DNA of 64,000 bases from Tetraselmis striata (GCA_006384855.1 VCJN01000960.1:1-64000); one strand, 5' to 3'; shown: positions 1-9,937, numbered from the stretch's first letter. Numbers and translations are program-made. The notes: generated from the letters alone by a model not told the origin.

Positions 1-425
1 TCGGAGTACACAGGCATGGTCTTCGGCACAGTGAGTGAGGTGAGCAAGGGGGTGCGCCGCACAGTGCGTGGTATCGCTTGCTTGGCTGCGGATCGGGGTG
101 CCCTCTCATCGCGGGGCACTCGGTGCATCACCCGGGCCCACCAGGAGGCCTTGCTCGCAAGAGATTTCCTCGGGGTCTTGAGCTTGGTGGCCGCTCGAGA
201 GCGCGCTCGCTGCCTCATCAGACGGCGCAGATTCGTCTGCCATCCCGTTGCTGTAGCTGCACAGCACGTCCGAGGGTCACCCACGCACACACTTGCACGC
301 GTGGCCCGGACTCTGAACCGTGTGCGCATCACTCATCCATCCCGCCTTATGCGGGATGCGGGCCGCTTTTAGGCGCCTTGCTGTGTTGATTTTCTCATTA
401 TGGGGAACTGCCTTTTTGGTAATTC
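1..425 (+). repeat. 3' end of a dispersed repeat element (cut by window edge)
   Basis: This stretch reappears in inverted orientation at about 3988-4437, and its last ~105 bases again at about 47503-47608. All copies end in GCGGGATGCGGG..., a TTGATTTTCT block and then GTAATTCACAC. The minus-strand copy at 3988-5425 extends into reverse-transcriptase-like coding sequence, so this is probably the 3' terminal part of the same element. No coding potential of its own is convincing. Confidence 0.7.
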
Positions 426-429
426 ACAC

Positions 430-520
430 CAGTGGCGAGTACCCGGAGCGAGTACCGAGTAGATAGTAGCGAGTAGCCAGTAGCGAGTAGACAGTAGCGA
501 GTAGCCAGTAGCGAGTAACG
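430..520. repeat. AGTAGCGAGTAGCC minisatellite
   Basis: Short tandem repeat of AGTAGCGAGT/AGCCAGTAGCGAGT units immediately outside the left terminal repeat of the piggyBac-like element. A related AGCGAGTA motif in inverse orientation lies just outside the right end (2249-2268), so it may be part of the element's outer termini. Confidence 0.6.
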
Positions 521-2248
521 ACTAGTGCCTCGGGCAAAAATGCTGTATATATACAACAAAAAGTATGGGCCCAGTGCTATGGGCAAAACTGGCATGATGA
601 CCACCAGGGCGTCAGGGGAGGTCCCCCAAGCGCCAAATAGTATACTTAAGTTGACCCGGGCCCGTTGGAGTCCGCATATCGGCCAGCACAAGGCGGCCCC
701 CACCACCCACCCACCTCTCCACCATGAGGAAACCTATCGAGATCAACAGCCGTGTGGCCGCCCGTCGAGGGCCATTTGAACCCGGTGCCCTTGGCAGAGT
801 ACGCCAAAATAGGGCCTTGAAGTTTGGTAACGTCGTCGAGTCGGTCGCCAACAACCAGTTCCGCATCATGTGGGATGACGGCACAGAGTCATGCGAGACC
901 ACCAACGTGCTGAAGCTGCAACCCACCGGCGCTGGCGCCCTGCCCCAGGTGTGTCTCCTCTACCACCATGCACTCGTCTAATACCTTGCCTGGACAGTAT
1001 GTCGTCGGCTTGTGATGATTTTGTCGACGTGTGTGGGTGGCGCGGCCGTGCGATTGCGTCTGTCCGAGGCACGGAATTTGAAAAAATTTTCAAATATTAC
1101 AAAGACAACTGACTCGCCTACGCCCCGCAGGCCAGAGCACTGTCGACGGTCCCCTTCACGGAGCCGAGACAAGCTATGCCCTGCCCGTCACCTCCCGTTC
1201 GCCCCGGAAGTGTCCATGGTGTCGTGGCGCCTCTCGCGGCGGCGCCGGCTGTCCGTCGTGCCCCAGTGCCAAACCCCAAGTCCCGCCAAAACCCCGTGCC
1301 ACAGCTCCTCGTCTCCGATCCTGCTCCGTCACCCGGCGTCTCGATTCCTGTGACAGAGGTGCTTGACCAACCGGATATACCACTCGTTTCAGTCCAGACC
1401 GAGTCTACACCTGACGGTAGCGTCACGGTACGGCTGGCTGTACAGTCGGCGGCCGGGTCGGCTGGCTGCTCCGCTGCATCGGCCGCTACCTCGTCGCATG
1501 CACACCACCATGGCCGGCATTCACGTCACCGACTGTTGGAAGCTCGCGAAGCACCACCTCCCGAGGCACCACCCACTCAAAGAGTCAACCGCTGTCAACT
1601 TCGCCGACATGATGTGCAAGGCCCTGATATACAATGGGCTGACAGGGGAGGTGGAGCCGACTCGCAGGACCGAGCGCGTACTGGCCGACATCACCAACGA
1701 GCCACCCCTGCTGCCTCACAGCATCATGCACCTCGGCAAACACCCCGGCAACGACAACGCCATTAAGCAAGCCCGCTGCACTATGTGCCGTGTGGACGAC
1801 GACAATGTGGGTTGGACGTCCTACAAGTGCCCGGACTGCGACATCCCTTTGTGCATCCCGAGCAAGAGGCGCAAGGGCGTCGCATGCTGGACCCGGCACC
1901 GCCGCATGACCGCCCAACAGCTCGCGGTTCACGGCGTCAACCGCCGCGCGGACTAGGCCGCCACCGCCACCGCCACCCTCCCCGTACCCAAACCCCTTCC
2001 CTCAAGACCTTCCTTCCCCGGTCGGCTGGCGGCTGTTGGTTGCTCCTCCGCAGTGCCCCGGCCGGAACCGGTGGTGTGATGCTGGTTCAGCGAGCTACAG
2101 CATCTTAGAGGGCGACGCTTCTGTTAGCAGCGCGGCCCGCGTAGTATTAGTAGTATGTAATTAAAATCCGTCAATGATGCCGACGCGACCCGTGTTGTAT
2201 ACTCGTGTTGTATATATACCATACAACATATTTGCCCGAGGCACTAGT
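521..2248 (+). mobile_element. piggyBac-like element, internally deleted, with 28-bp TIRs
   Basis: The ends are inverted copies: ACTAGTGCCTCGGGCAAA... at 521-548 and its complement at 2221-2248, matching at 26 of 28 positions. Between them lie a Tudor/chromo-like N-terminal segment and a piggyBac-type C-terminus, but no room for the full DDE catalytic core. I see no TTAA duplication exactly at these ends, so the true boundaries or the family assignment may be slightly off. The element is inferred to be a non-autonomous deletion derivative. Confidence 0.55.
724..1956 (+). pseudogene. remnant of piggyBac-like transposase
   Basis: Two parts can be read. The N-terminal part starts at 724, runs to a GT donor at 949 and resumes after an AG at 1130. 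It carries a short SH3/Tudor-like stretch (GRVRQNRALKFGNVVES, then IMWDDGTES), followed by a Pro-rich linker that ends at 1766. The C-terminal part, in another frame (about 1500-1956), reads GIHVTDCWKLAKHHL, then a Cys-rich finger (CTMCRVDDDN..., YKCPDCDIPLC) and a final CW..H. That order, a VTDxWKL helix followed by a CxxC finger, is typical of the C-terminus of piggyBac (DDE_Tnp_1_7) transposases. The catalytic aspartates are absent and the two parts are out of frame, so the gene is dead. Family call is from motif memory. Confidence 0.55.
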
Positions 2249-2293
2249 GGTACTCGCTACTCGCTGCTAGTAATGGAAAAAAATAGTGTTTTC

Positions 2294-2313
2294 TTTTTCG
2301 CCTCCGGGACAGG
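2294..2313 (+). repeat. dispersed motif TTTTTCGCCTCCGGGACAGG
   Basis: One of five copies in the window of a ~22-bp motif (consensus TTTTTTCGCCCCCGGGACAGG or its complement). This copy has one C-to-T change relative to the others. Confidence 0.6.
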
Positions 2314-2345
2314 AAAAAATAATGGTACTCGCTAGTCGTCATCAC

Positions 2346-2607
2346 AAGCGCTTATCTACTGACATGAACTACTAAGTACTATAATCCGGTGGAGCCGCCG
2401 CTCGAAACGCTATCTGCGCGAAATGACTTCTATGCAAGCCACACGCGAGTTCTTACTTCAAAGCGCTTGGCAATGCAATTCATGGAACTGTAGGCATGTG
2501 ATATAGAACCCGATCTTTAAAAAAATTCAAAAAAATTGACGCATCGCTGATTCAACTGTCAAGTTACTTCATAGTACATAGTTATACATGTCAGTAGATA
2601 AGCGCTT
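2346..2607. mobile_element. 262-bp MITE with 21-bp terminal inverted repeats
   Basis: AAGCGCTTATCTACTGACAT(G) at 2346-2366 is perfectly inverted at 2587-2607; similarity extends with gaps to about 37 bp (ACTAAGTACTAT inside the left end, ATAGTACATAGT inside the right). The interior is AT-rich and non-coding. I could not define a target-site duplication. Confidence 0.6.
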
Positions 2608-2835
2608 TATTCATGCACCTATAGGCCCAATCAGCTGCACTATACGGGTACCCGTACGGCAATAAACCGCACCGCCGAAAAATCGACGCCTCGCTTGATT
2701 ATCAGTATGCGCCTTGCTGCCAGTATGCTAGGTCTAGGTACCAGTATGAATAGACGCCCCCCCACGCGGGGACCCGCGGATGCGTATGCCCGGCACCTTC
2801 CTCGAGCGTACACGCCTAGCGCCTCGCTAGGTGTG

Positions 2836-3540
2836 AGGAGATATTTTCACGATATATATACGATACACTCGCAGTGTGTCATCCACGGATCCTCCGCGCT
2901 TTTGATATAGCGCGGCTATGAAAAGCTACCTCATGACATTAAAGCGCGGAGTCCACGGATCGAATCCCGGTGTGGGTCGGTTAGCGGTTGTCACGCATTA
3001 CATACGATATGATATAACCAACTACCAGTGTCATATCACGATAACCACGATATGACCAACTAACAGTGTCATATCATACCATGCATGGCCAACTAAAAGT
3101 GCCAACCGCTACACCTACCTTTCAGGGGGATGGAATGTGAAGAGATATCCTCACGATATATATATGCTACACTCGCAGTGTGTCATCCACGGATCCTCCG
3201 CGCTTTTGATATAGCGCGGCTATCAAAAGCTACCTCTTGACATTAAAGCGCGGAGTCCACGGATCAGATCCCGGTGTGGGTCGTTTCGCAGATGTCACGC
3301 ATTACATACGATATGATATGACCAACTACCAATGTCATATCACGATAACCATGATATGACCAACTAACAGTCTGTGCCAACCGCTACACCTACCTTTCAG
3401 GGGGATGGAATGTGAGGAGATATTCTCACGATATATGTATACGATACACTCGCAGTGTGTCATCCACGAGTCCTCCGCGCTTTTGATATAGCGCGGCTAT
3501 CAAAAGCTACCTCCCGACACTAGGTAGGCGTAGTGTACGC
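2836..3540. repeat. ~300-bp tandem repeat, 2.4 copies
   Basis: Units begin at about 2836, 3139 and 3416 (303, 277 and a partial ~125 bp) with GAGATATTCTCACGATATAT. Each contains a strong hairpin, GCTTTTGATA...TATCAAAAGC, around GCGCGG, and a sequence GGATCGAATCC that is one base from a tRNA-type B box. No protein is encoded. Confidence 0.75.
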
Positions 3541-3987
3541 GTTGCGCATAGCGGGGAGTAATACAGTGTAATATTGTATAATATCGGGGGTCGATAAGAC
3601 TCGTTGTGGGAATAACAAAGCTAGGATAATCATTTATTGAACATGTTCCCCATGAAGCGCTCGCGGAAGAATCTTCCCCGCGCTCTTCACCTTAATACAA
3701 CAGCAGCTCGTCACTCCTGCTTTCGGCGGACGCCACGCGCGCTCCGCCGACACTGATTGTTTTTTCTGCCCCCGGGACAGGACTAGGCAACAGTACAACC
3801 CTTGCCGCGTCTCTGCGACGGCCGATTAGGCAGCGATCCAGTTACGGAAAGCCATGGGTAGGCAACGCTCCGTTATAGTCAATAAGTAAATTGCCGAAGC
3901 ATTCTGCAATACTATTTGAAGGCTAGAGACGGAATTCCAACACTGTTGAATCCCCGTAGGTCTAAAACGCTGCCATCAAATGCCCAC
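3541..3987. other. no gene seen
   Basis: Non-coding spacer between the tandem repeat and the inverted repeat element. It holds a copy of the dispersed 22-bp motif (3760-3781) and small GC-rich palindromes, nothing else recognised. Confidence 0.6.
3760..3781 (+). repeat. dispersed 22-bp motif
   Basis: TTTTTTCTGCCCCCGGGACA(GG): second copy of the motif; an inverted copy lies 1.6 kb away at 5341-5361. Confidence 0.6.
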
Positions 3988-5425
3988 TAGTGTGAATTAC
4001 AAAAAGGGCAATAATAATCCACCTACTACAAAAAGTAGTACTAGAAAATCAACACAGCAAGCCGCCTAAAAGCGGCCCGCATCCCGCATGAGGTGGAATG
4101 GTTGAGTGATGCGCATACGGTTCAGAGTCCGGGCCACGCGTGCACGTGTGTGTGAGGGTGACCCTCGGACATGCTGTGCAGCTTCAGCGACGGGGTGGCA
4201 CACGAATGTGCGCTGTCTGACGAGGCAGCGAGCGCGCTCTCGAGCGGCCACCAAGCTCAAGACCCCGAGGAAATCTCTTGCGAGCAAGGCCTCCTGGTGA
4301 GCCCGGTGGTGCACCGAGTGCCTCGCGATGAGAGTGCACCCCGGTCCGCAGCCAAGCATGCGACACCTCGCACTGTGCGGCGCACCCCCTTGCTCACCTC
4401 ACTCACTGTGCCGAAGACCATGCCCGTGTACTCCGACATATCCAGGATGTCTCGAAGAGAGCCCTTCTGCTTGGCTCCATGTTATGCCACGCTGCATCCC
4501 GCGCAGCCAACCCCCGTTGTATGTCGCCCAGCAAGGAGCGCTCAAACCGATCCACAGCCATGGCCCGGGGCACTGCAGTGTACTTGACCCCGTACCGCAT
4601 AGTCTTGAACTCTAGCCGCGCGGACTTCAAGCTCCGGAGATCATAGCTCCCGGTCACCACGTTGAACGCCGGAAGGGAGAGTTCTGCGTCCGGCACTAGG
4701 TCCTTGAGTTCATCTCAGGGTACAGTGTTGCCGAGAGGCACTGCCTGCTGGAACAAGTCATCCACCTCCCGGCGTACATGGTTACCCAGGTCGTAAACAC
4801 AGTGATCGCGGAAGGCGTCTGCGATAGCGTCGTGTTGTACACACCAGTGGGCGTCTCCTGGCGCCGGGAGGTTCATGAGCGCGTCGCCATAGTGACACAG
4901 TGACGGGGTTGTGCTCCGTCGAGCGCAGAATGATCTGGCTTCCAACTACCGGGGCCAAGCACGGGCTCGGCAGAAAGAAGTACCCGGCAGCAACCTCCTG
5001 CAGCTCATGCGGGGTCATGACCGTCCGCGCGGTGGGGATGGCCACTGTCCACATGCCTGACGCCGCATCGAGCTGGTTGAACAAGATGCGCTCCCTGCAT
5101 GTGGCAGGGAGAGCGCACACCTCATTTCCAAGCCGAGAGTTGTTGGCCTGGTCCAGAAATGCCGTGAGCTCCGTTTGCGAGCCCGAAAATGCCCACTGGT
5201 AATTCTTATTACTGCATTATTAGCGTCTGTTGTGCCTTGCGCCCCCCGCCTCCCCTTGCCTGCCGCCCATATTAGTACTTTGCCTTCGCCCGACTCTGCC
5301 CCGTGGAACCAAGCCTCCGTCAGCTCACTCCTCTCCCGTGCTGTCCCGGGGGCGGAAAAAAGCAGCTCATTCTGCTCCGCCCGCACTTTTGACCAACAAC
5401 GAAGCAGTGTGCTGAGCCCGGCCAT
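3988..5425 (-). mobile_element. reverse-transcriptase-type element relic, 3' part
   Basis: Read on the minus strand, coding fragments in three frames follow each other: FHGAESGEGKVLIWAAGKG (near 5350), LFNQLDAASGMWTVAIPTAR (near 5060), WCVQHDAIADAFRDH (near 4830) and VPDAELSLPAFNVVTGSYDL (near 4680). The order W..aiPt, C..HD.iadaxRdh, PDxxl resembles the region downstream of the RT in algal and oomycete non-LTR-type elements. There are frameshifts and stops, so it is inactive. The last ~440 bases match window positions 1-425 in inverse orientation. The RT catalytic core itself is not visible. Confidence 0.45.
5341..5361 (-). repeat. dispersed 22-bp motif (inverse)
   Basis: CTGTCCCGGGGGCGGAAAAA(A), inverse orientation relative to 3760-3781. 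It lies inside the RT-type relic. Confidence 0.6.
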
Positions 5426-5492
5426 TTTTGGTTGTAGTACCCTGGTAGTACCTCAGAGCCTGCGTCATGGCACGCACGGTGATAATGTCGTC

Positions 5493-7320
5493 ATGGTTCT
5501 GACGCGTGCGAGGCGAAAGAAGGCGGCGGACGGCGGCTGTCGGGAGCTGTCGGCGGACGATGGTGGCGAGCAGTTGGGCGGCGCAGACGGCGGCAGCTTG
5601 CGCGGCGTGCTACAGGGTGTGTGCCGTGCGACGAGCACCGGCGTAGACGGCGCGGCTGCGATCGCCAAGGGCGGGCGGCGGATCGACCCCCTAGAACTCG
5701 CAACCAGGGTGGGCTTCTGGCGTGGGCGGCGGAGCAGGGCTGCGGGCTGCTTCGCGACGAGCGCACGGTGGGAGCGGTTGGGGAGAGCGACGGGTTGTGC
5801 GTCCTGTAGTGGGGGATACGGCGGCTAGCATGGGCGCTGTCCTGCACCGCCATGAGGAGGGCAGCCAAGGCGAGATAGCTGGAGGTGCTGCAGTGGGAAA
5901 CCCGGGACCAAGGCTGCACCTTGGACGACAAGATCTGCGCCGTGGCCGCCTGGGGAGGGCGGCTGAAGGGGCTGCAGTGGGTACGGAAGCGCGGCTGCCC
6001 TTTGGAGGAGCTCACATGCGCTGCCGCCGCTCATGGAGAAATTGGAGGTGCTGAAATGGGCCAGAGCACATGGCTGCCCCTGGAATTAATGGACCAGCAA
6101 GTGGACATCGCGGACCAGCAAGCGGCATGCGGCGAACACATGGACATATTGCACTGGTCAGCAGAGAGTGGGTGCCCATTGGAGGTGGACATCTGCAAAA
6201 TCGCAGCTGAGGGAGGAGATATGGCTGCCCCTGGGATGCGGATGTCTGCAGGATTTCAGCATCCAGGGGGATCCTGGGGGTGCTTTTGTGGGCACGGGGG
6301 CACGGCTGCGCATGCAATCGATACACCTGCAGCCGGGCCGCCGGAACAGGGCATCTGGAGGGCTGCCCCTGGGACGAAGAAACTTGCATGTATGCGGCCA
6401 GAGGAAACCATGTTGCTGTGCTGCAGTGGGCGAGGGCGCAGGACTGCCCCTCGGATGAGTCCACCAGCGTGGGGGCAGCTGTGGGAGGCCACCTGGAGCT
6501 ACTGCAGTGGTTGCTGGAGCAGGGCTTCCCCTGGGACGAGGAAACTTGCTCGTATGCAGCCAGAGGAAACCATGTTGCTGTGCTGCAGTGGGCGAGGGCG
6601 CAGGACTGCCCCTCGGATGAGTCCACCTGCGTGGGGGCAGCTGTGGGAGGCCACCTGGAGCTACTGCAGTGGTTGCTGGAGCAGGGCTTCCCCTGGGACG
6701 AGTGGACTTGCGCCACCGCAACGCTAGCTGATCAACAGAAGGCGCGTTGCAGTGGGCGCGGGAGCGCGACTGCCCCTGGGATCAGAATACCTGTGGTATG
6801 GCGGCGTACACGGGAACTTTGCACTGCTGCAGTGGGCAAGAGCGCATGGCTGCCCCTGGGACGAGGACACTTGCGCGCGGGCAGCCAAAGCTGGGCACCT
6901 GGAAGTGCTGCAGTAGGGACGGGAGCAAAGCTGTTCCTGGAATAAAGACAACTGCAAGATGGCAGCTGAGGGTGGTAACCTCGAGGTGCTGCAGTGGGCG
7001 CGGAAGGGGGGTTGCCCCTGAGATGCGCGGACATGCGCTGCAACGGCTGAGGGCTGGCACTTGGCGTATTGCGGTGGGCGCAGGCGCAGGGCTGCTGCCC
7101 GTGGGACGAGGCCACCTGTGTGGATGCGGCTACAAGAGGCCACCTGGCGGTGCTGCAGCATGGCTGCCCCTGGGACGCCCAAGTTTGCTACACAGAAGCG
7201 AGCAGCAAAAGGCAAAGCGCAGTAGCAAAGTGGATAGCGCAGTACATACGAGAATTATATGCAGCCTGTCTCCAGCATGCAGCGCTGCCTAAATTCGCTA
7301 TTCCCGGAAGGATCAGCGAT
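5493..7320 (+). pseudogene. ankyrin-repeat protein pseudogene
   Basis: A basic N-terminus (MVLTRARRKKAADGG at 5493) is followed by about a dozen 27-residue repeats of the type LQWARAQDCPSDESTCVGAA.GGHLEL. The LQWxRxxGCPWDExTCxxAAxxGHLE pattern is the divergent ankyrin form abundant in algae and in nucleocytoplasmic large DNA viruses. The repeats jump between all three frames (near 5830, 6060, 6270, 6740, 6920, 7020) with in-frame stops, so no intact protein is possible. Two 54-residue blocks are near-perfect tandem copies (6371-6695). It lies 0.5 kb from the EsV-1-7-like gene on the opposite strand. Interpretation as one decayed gene rather than several fragments is inference. Confidence 0.7.
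6371..6695 (+). repeat. 162-bp tandem duplication inside ankyrin pseudogene
   Basis: The blocks starting at 6371 and 6533 are almost identical and a third begins at 6695. Each equals two 27-residue ankyrin units. Their near identity contrasts with the decayed flanks. Confidence 0.75.
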
Positions 7321-7799
7321 TTCCACCCCTTTGACCAGACCGCAACGATATCTATGGCATCATGCCACGCGGATTTGCAACTGTTGTCGTTTGTGATTCC
7401 CCTGTCGTGATTCCAGGGAAAGTGCGATTCGGGGAAAATCCCACTGCGTTTCAAGTGTGCCGAAATTCCGAGTGCCTCATGAGCATTTGCAACTGGAAAA
7501 GAGCTCCTCATGAACCGATGGCATATGATATTTGCTGCGCCCAGCAACCACGCGGCACTGCATGTGATCCCTCCCGCACCCTTCCCTGGAACAGGCTCAG
7601 GTTGTAGAATTCCAAGCATTTAGCTCGTCAGACAAGAGTAGGCACTCATTCAACTCGGATAAGTGTTCAGGCACCGTGCAGCGATATAATTGAGGTGTAC
7701 TACCACTGCTTTGCATCAGAAATTCGCTGCTTTCTTTCAAAAATATCTCAGACATCCCAGCGCAAGGAAATAAACATGAGCAGTGTGTGTTGAAAGACG

Positions 7800-9869
7800 T
7801 CAAGCTGCACGCTTCCGCTTGCTCACCACATTCACTGCGGCGTCGAGCTTGGTGGGGCAGGAGGCGCACCAGCGCGCTGACGCTCTGCCCTCCCCAGAAA
7901 GCCCCAAGGACGGGAGGCTTTTGCCGCACTCGCACCTCTTCTTCACCACATTCACTGCATTGTTTGGCTTGGTGGGACAGGAGGCACACCAGCGTGCGGA
8001 GGCGCGCCCCTCGCCAGGCAGCCCAAAACATGGTATCTTCTTCTGGCACTCGCACTTCTTGCTTACCACATCCACCGCGGCGTCTGGCTTGGTGGGGCAG
8101 GAGGCACACCAGCGTGCTGGCGATCGGCCATCTCCAGGCAGCCCGAAGTGTGGCTGGCTCTTGCCGCACTCGCACCTCTTCTTCACTACATTCACTGCGG
8201 TGTCCGGCTTGGTGGGGCAGGAGGCGCACCAGCGTGCTGTACGGCGCCCCTCCCCGGGAAGCCCCAAGGACGGGAGGCTTTTGCCGCACTCGCACCTCTT
8301 GCTCAAGTTTATGGCATTGCTTGGCTTGGTGGGGCAGGAGGCACACCAGCGCGCGGAGGCGCGCCCCTCGCCGGGCAGTCCAAAACATGGCATCTTCTTC
8401 TGGCACTCGCACATCTTGCGTCCCACGTTCACTGCTGTGTCTGGCCTGGTGGGGCATGATGCACACCACCGCACTGACCCTCTGCCCCCTTCAAGCAGAC
8501 CGAAGTATGGCTGGCTCCTGCCGCACTCGCACCTCTTGTGCACCACATTCACTGCGGCATCTGGCTTGGAGGGGCAGGAGGCGCACCAGCGTGCTGGCGA
8601 TCGGCCCTCCCCAGGCAGCGCGAAGTATGGCTGGCGCTTGCCGCACTCGCACCTCCGGCTCACCACATTCACTGCGGCGTCGGGCTTGGTGGGGCAGGAG
8701 GCGCACCAGCGTGCTGAGGTGGGGCCCTCCCCAGAAACCCCCAAGGACGGGAGGCTTTTGCCGCACTCGCACCTCTTCTTCACCACATTCACTGCATTGT
8801 TTGGCTTGGTGGGACAGGAGGCACACCAGCGTGCGGAGGCGCGCCCCTCGCCAGGCAGCCCAAAACATGGTATCTTCTTCTGGCACTCGCACTTCTTGCT
8901 TACCACATCCACCGCGGCGTCTGGCTTGGTGGGGCAGGAGGCACACCAGCGTGCTGGCGATCGGCCATCTCCAGGCAGCCCGAAGTGTGGCTGGCTCTTG
9001 CCGCACTCGCACCTCTTCTTCACTACATTCACTGCGGTGTCCGGCTTGGTGGGGCAGGAGGCGCACCAGCGTGCTGTACGGCGCCCCTCCCCGGGAAGCC
9101 CCAAGGACGGGAGGCTTTTGCCGCACTCGCACCTCTTGCTCAAGTTTACGGCATTGCTTGGCTTGGTGGGGCAGGAGGCACACCAGCGCGCGGAGGCACG
9201 CCCATCGCCGGGCAGTCCAAAACATGGTATCTTCTTCTGACACTCGCACGTCTTGCGTCCCACGTTCACTGCTGTGTCTGGCCTGGTGGGGCATGATGCA
9301 CACCACCGCACTGACCCTCTGCCCCCTTCAAGCAGACCGAAGTATGGTTGGGTCTTGCCGCACTCGCACCTCTTGTGCACCGCATTCACTGCGGCGTCTG
9401 GCTTGGTGGGGCAGGAGGCACACCAGCGTGCTGGCGATCGGCCATCTCCAGGCAGCGCGAAGTATGGCTGGCGCTTGCCGCACTCGCACCTCCGGCTCAC
9501 CACATTCACTGCAGTGTTCGGCTTGGTGGGGCAGGAGGCGCACCAGCGTGCTGTACGGCGCCCCTCCCCGGGAAGCCCCAAGGACGGGAGGCTTTTGCCG
9601 CACTCGCACCTCTTCTTCACCACATTCACTGCCGCGTCTGGTTTGGCGGTGCAGGAAGCACACCAGCGTGCTGACGCTCCGCTTTCTCCGGGCAGCCCGA
9701 AGGAAGGCGCGCTCTTGCCGCACTCGCACTTCCGGCTCGCCCTGTTCACTGCGGCGTCTGGCTTACTTGGGCACGAGGCACACCATCGTGCTGAGGCCCT
9801 CCCTTCCTCGGAAAGCCAAAAGGAGGGCTGGTTCTTGGCGCACTCGCATAGTCGCCGACGCTTTGGCAT
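7800..9869 (-). CDS. EsV-1-7-like cysteine-rich repeat protein
   Basis: A single-exon frame of 689 residues opens with MPKRRRLCECAKNQPSF and ends SKRKRAA, both basic tails. It is 17 repeats, mostly 40 residues, of the form CECGKSLPSLGLPGEGRR, then TARWCASCPTKPDAAVNVVK. This resembles the EsV-1-7 repeat known from Ectocarpus IMM and phaeovirus EsV-1 (C-x4-C-x16-C-x2-H with a P.FGLPG core and a MVNV tail). Here the second Cys has moved (C-x1-C-x19-C-x2-C) and the terminal His is Cys, but the first-to-third Cys distance (22) is preserved. The repeats probably bind zinc; function is otherwise unknown, with one brown-algal member affecting developmental patterning. All 17 repeats keep all four cysteines and the frame is open, which argues for selection. 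Start choice: first Met before repeat 1. The antisense frame is also open and is regarded as a shadow. Confidence 0.75.
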   Translation of the reverse strand: MPKRRRLCECAKNQPSFWLSEEGRASARWCASCPSKPDAAVNRASRKCECGKSAPSFGLPGESGASARWCASCTAKPDAAVNVVKKRCECGKSLPSLGLPGEGRRTARWCASCPTKPNTAVNVVSRRCECGKRQPYFALPGDGRSPARWCASCPTKPDAAVNAVHKRCECGKTQPYFGLLEGGRGSVRWCASCPTRPDTAVNVGRKTCECQKKIPCFGLPGDGRASARWCASCPTKPSNAVNLSKRCECGKSLPSLGLPGEGRRTARWCASCPTKPDTAVNVVKKRCECGKSQPHFGLPGDGRSPARWCASCPTKPDAAVDVVSKKCECQKKIPCFGLPGEGRASARWCASCPTKPNNAVNVVKKRCECGKSLPSLGVSGEGPTSARWCASCPTKPDAAVNVVSRRCECGKRQPYFALPGEGRSPARWCASCPSKPDAAVNVVHKRCECGRSQPYFGLLEGGRGSVRWCASCPTRPDTAVNVGRKMCECQKKMPCFGLPGEGRASARWCASCPTKPSNAINLSKRCECGKSLPSLGLPGEGRRTARWCASCPTKPDTAVNVVKKRCECGKSQPHFGLPGDGRSPARWCASCPTKPDAAVDVVSKKCECQKKIPCFGLPGEGRASARWCASCPTKPNNAVNVVKKRCECGKSLPSLGLSGEGRASARWCASCPTKLDAAVNVVSKRKRAA
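7921..9594 (-). repeat. 837-bp higher-order duplication within the EsV-1-7-like gene
   Basis: A block of seven repeats (six of 120 bp and one of 117 bp) starting near 7921 recurs starting near 8758 with only scattered changes, shown for example by the shared GCATTGTTTGGCTTGGTGGG at 7958 and 8795. The gene therefore grew by in-frame block duplication. Confidence 0.75.
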
Positions 9870-9879
9870 CCCCGCCCCC

Positions 9880-9901
9880 CCCCCCGCCCCCCCCCCCCCC
9901 C
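9880..9901. repeat. poly-C tract upstream of EsV-1-7-like start
   Basis: C-run interrupted by two G just upstream of the minus-strand start codon; in the mRNA sense it is a G-run. Its role is unknown. Confidence 0.6.
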
Positions 9902-9937
9902 GCCTTCCAGATGGACAGTACCGTGCCTGACACCCTC

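Noticed and set aside
7800-9869. CRISPR-like array
   Set aside because: Regular repeats, but they are protein-coding 120-bp units with no spacer/repeat alternation, in a eukaryote.
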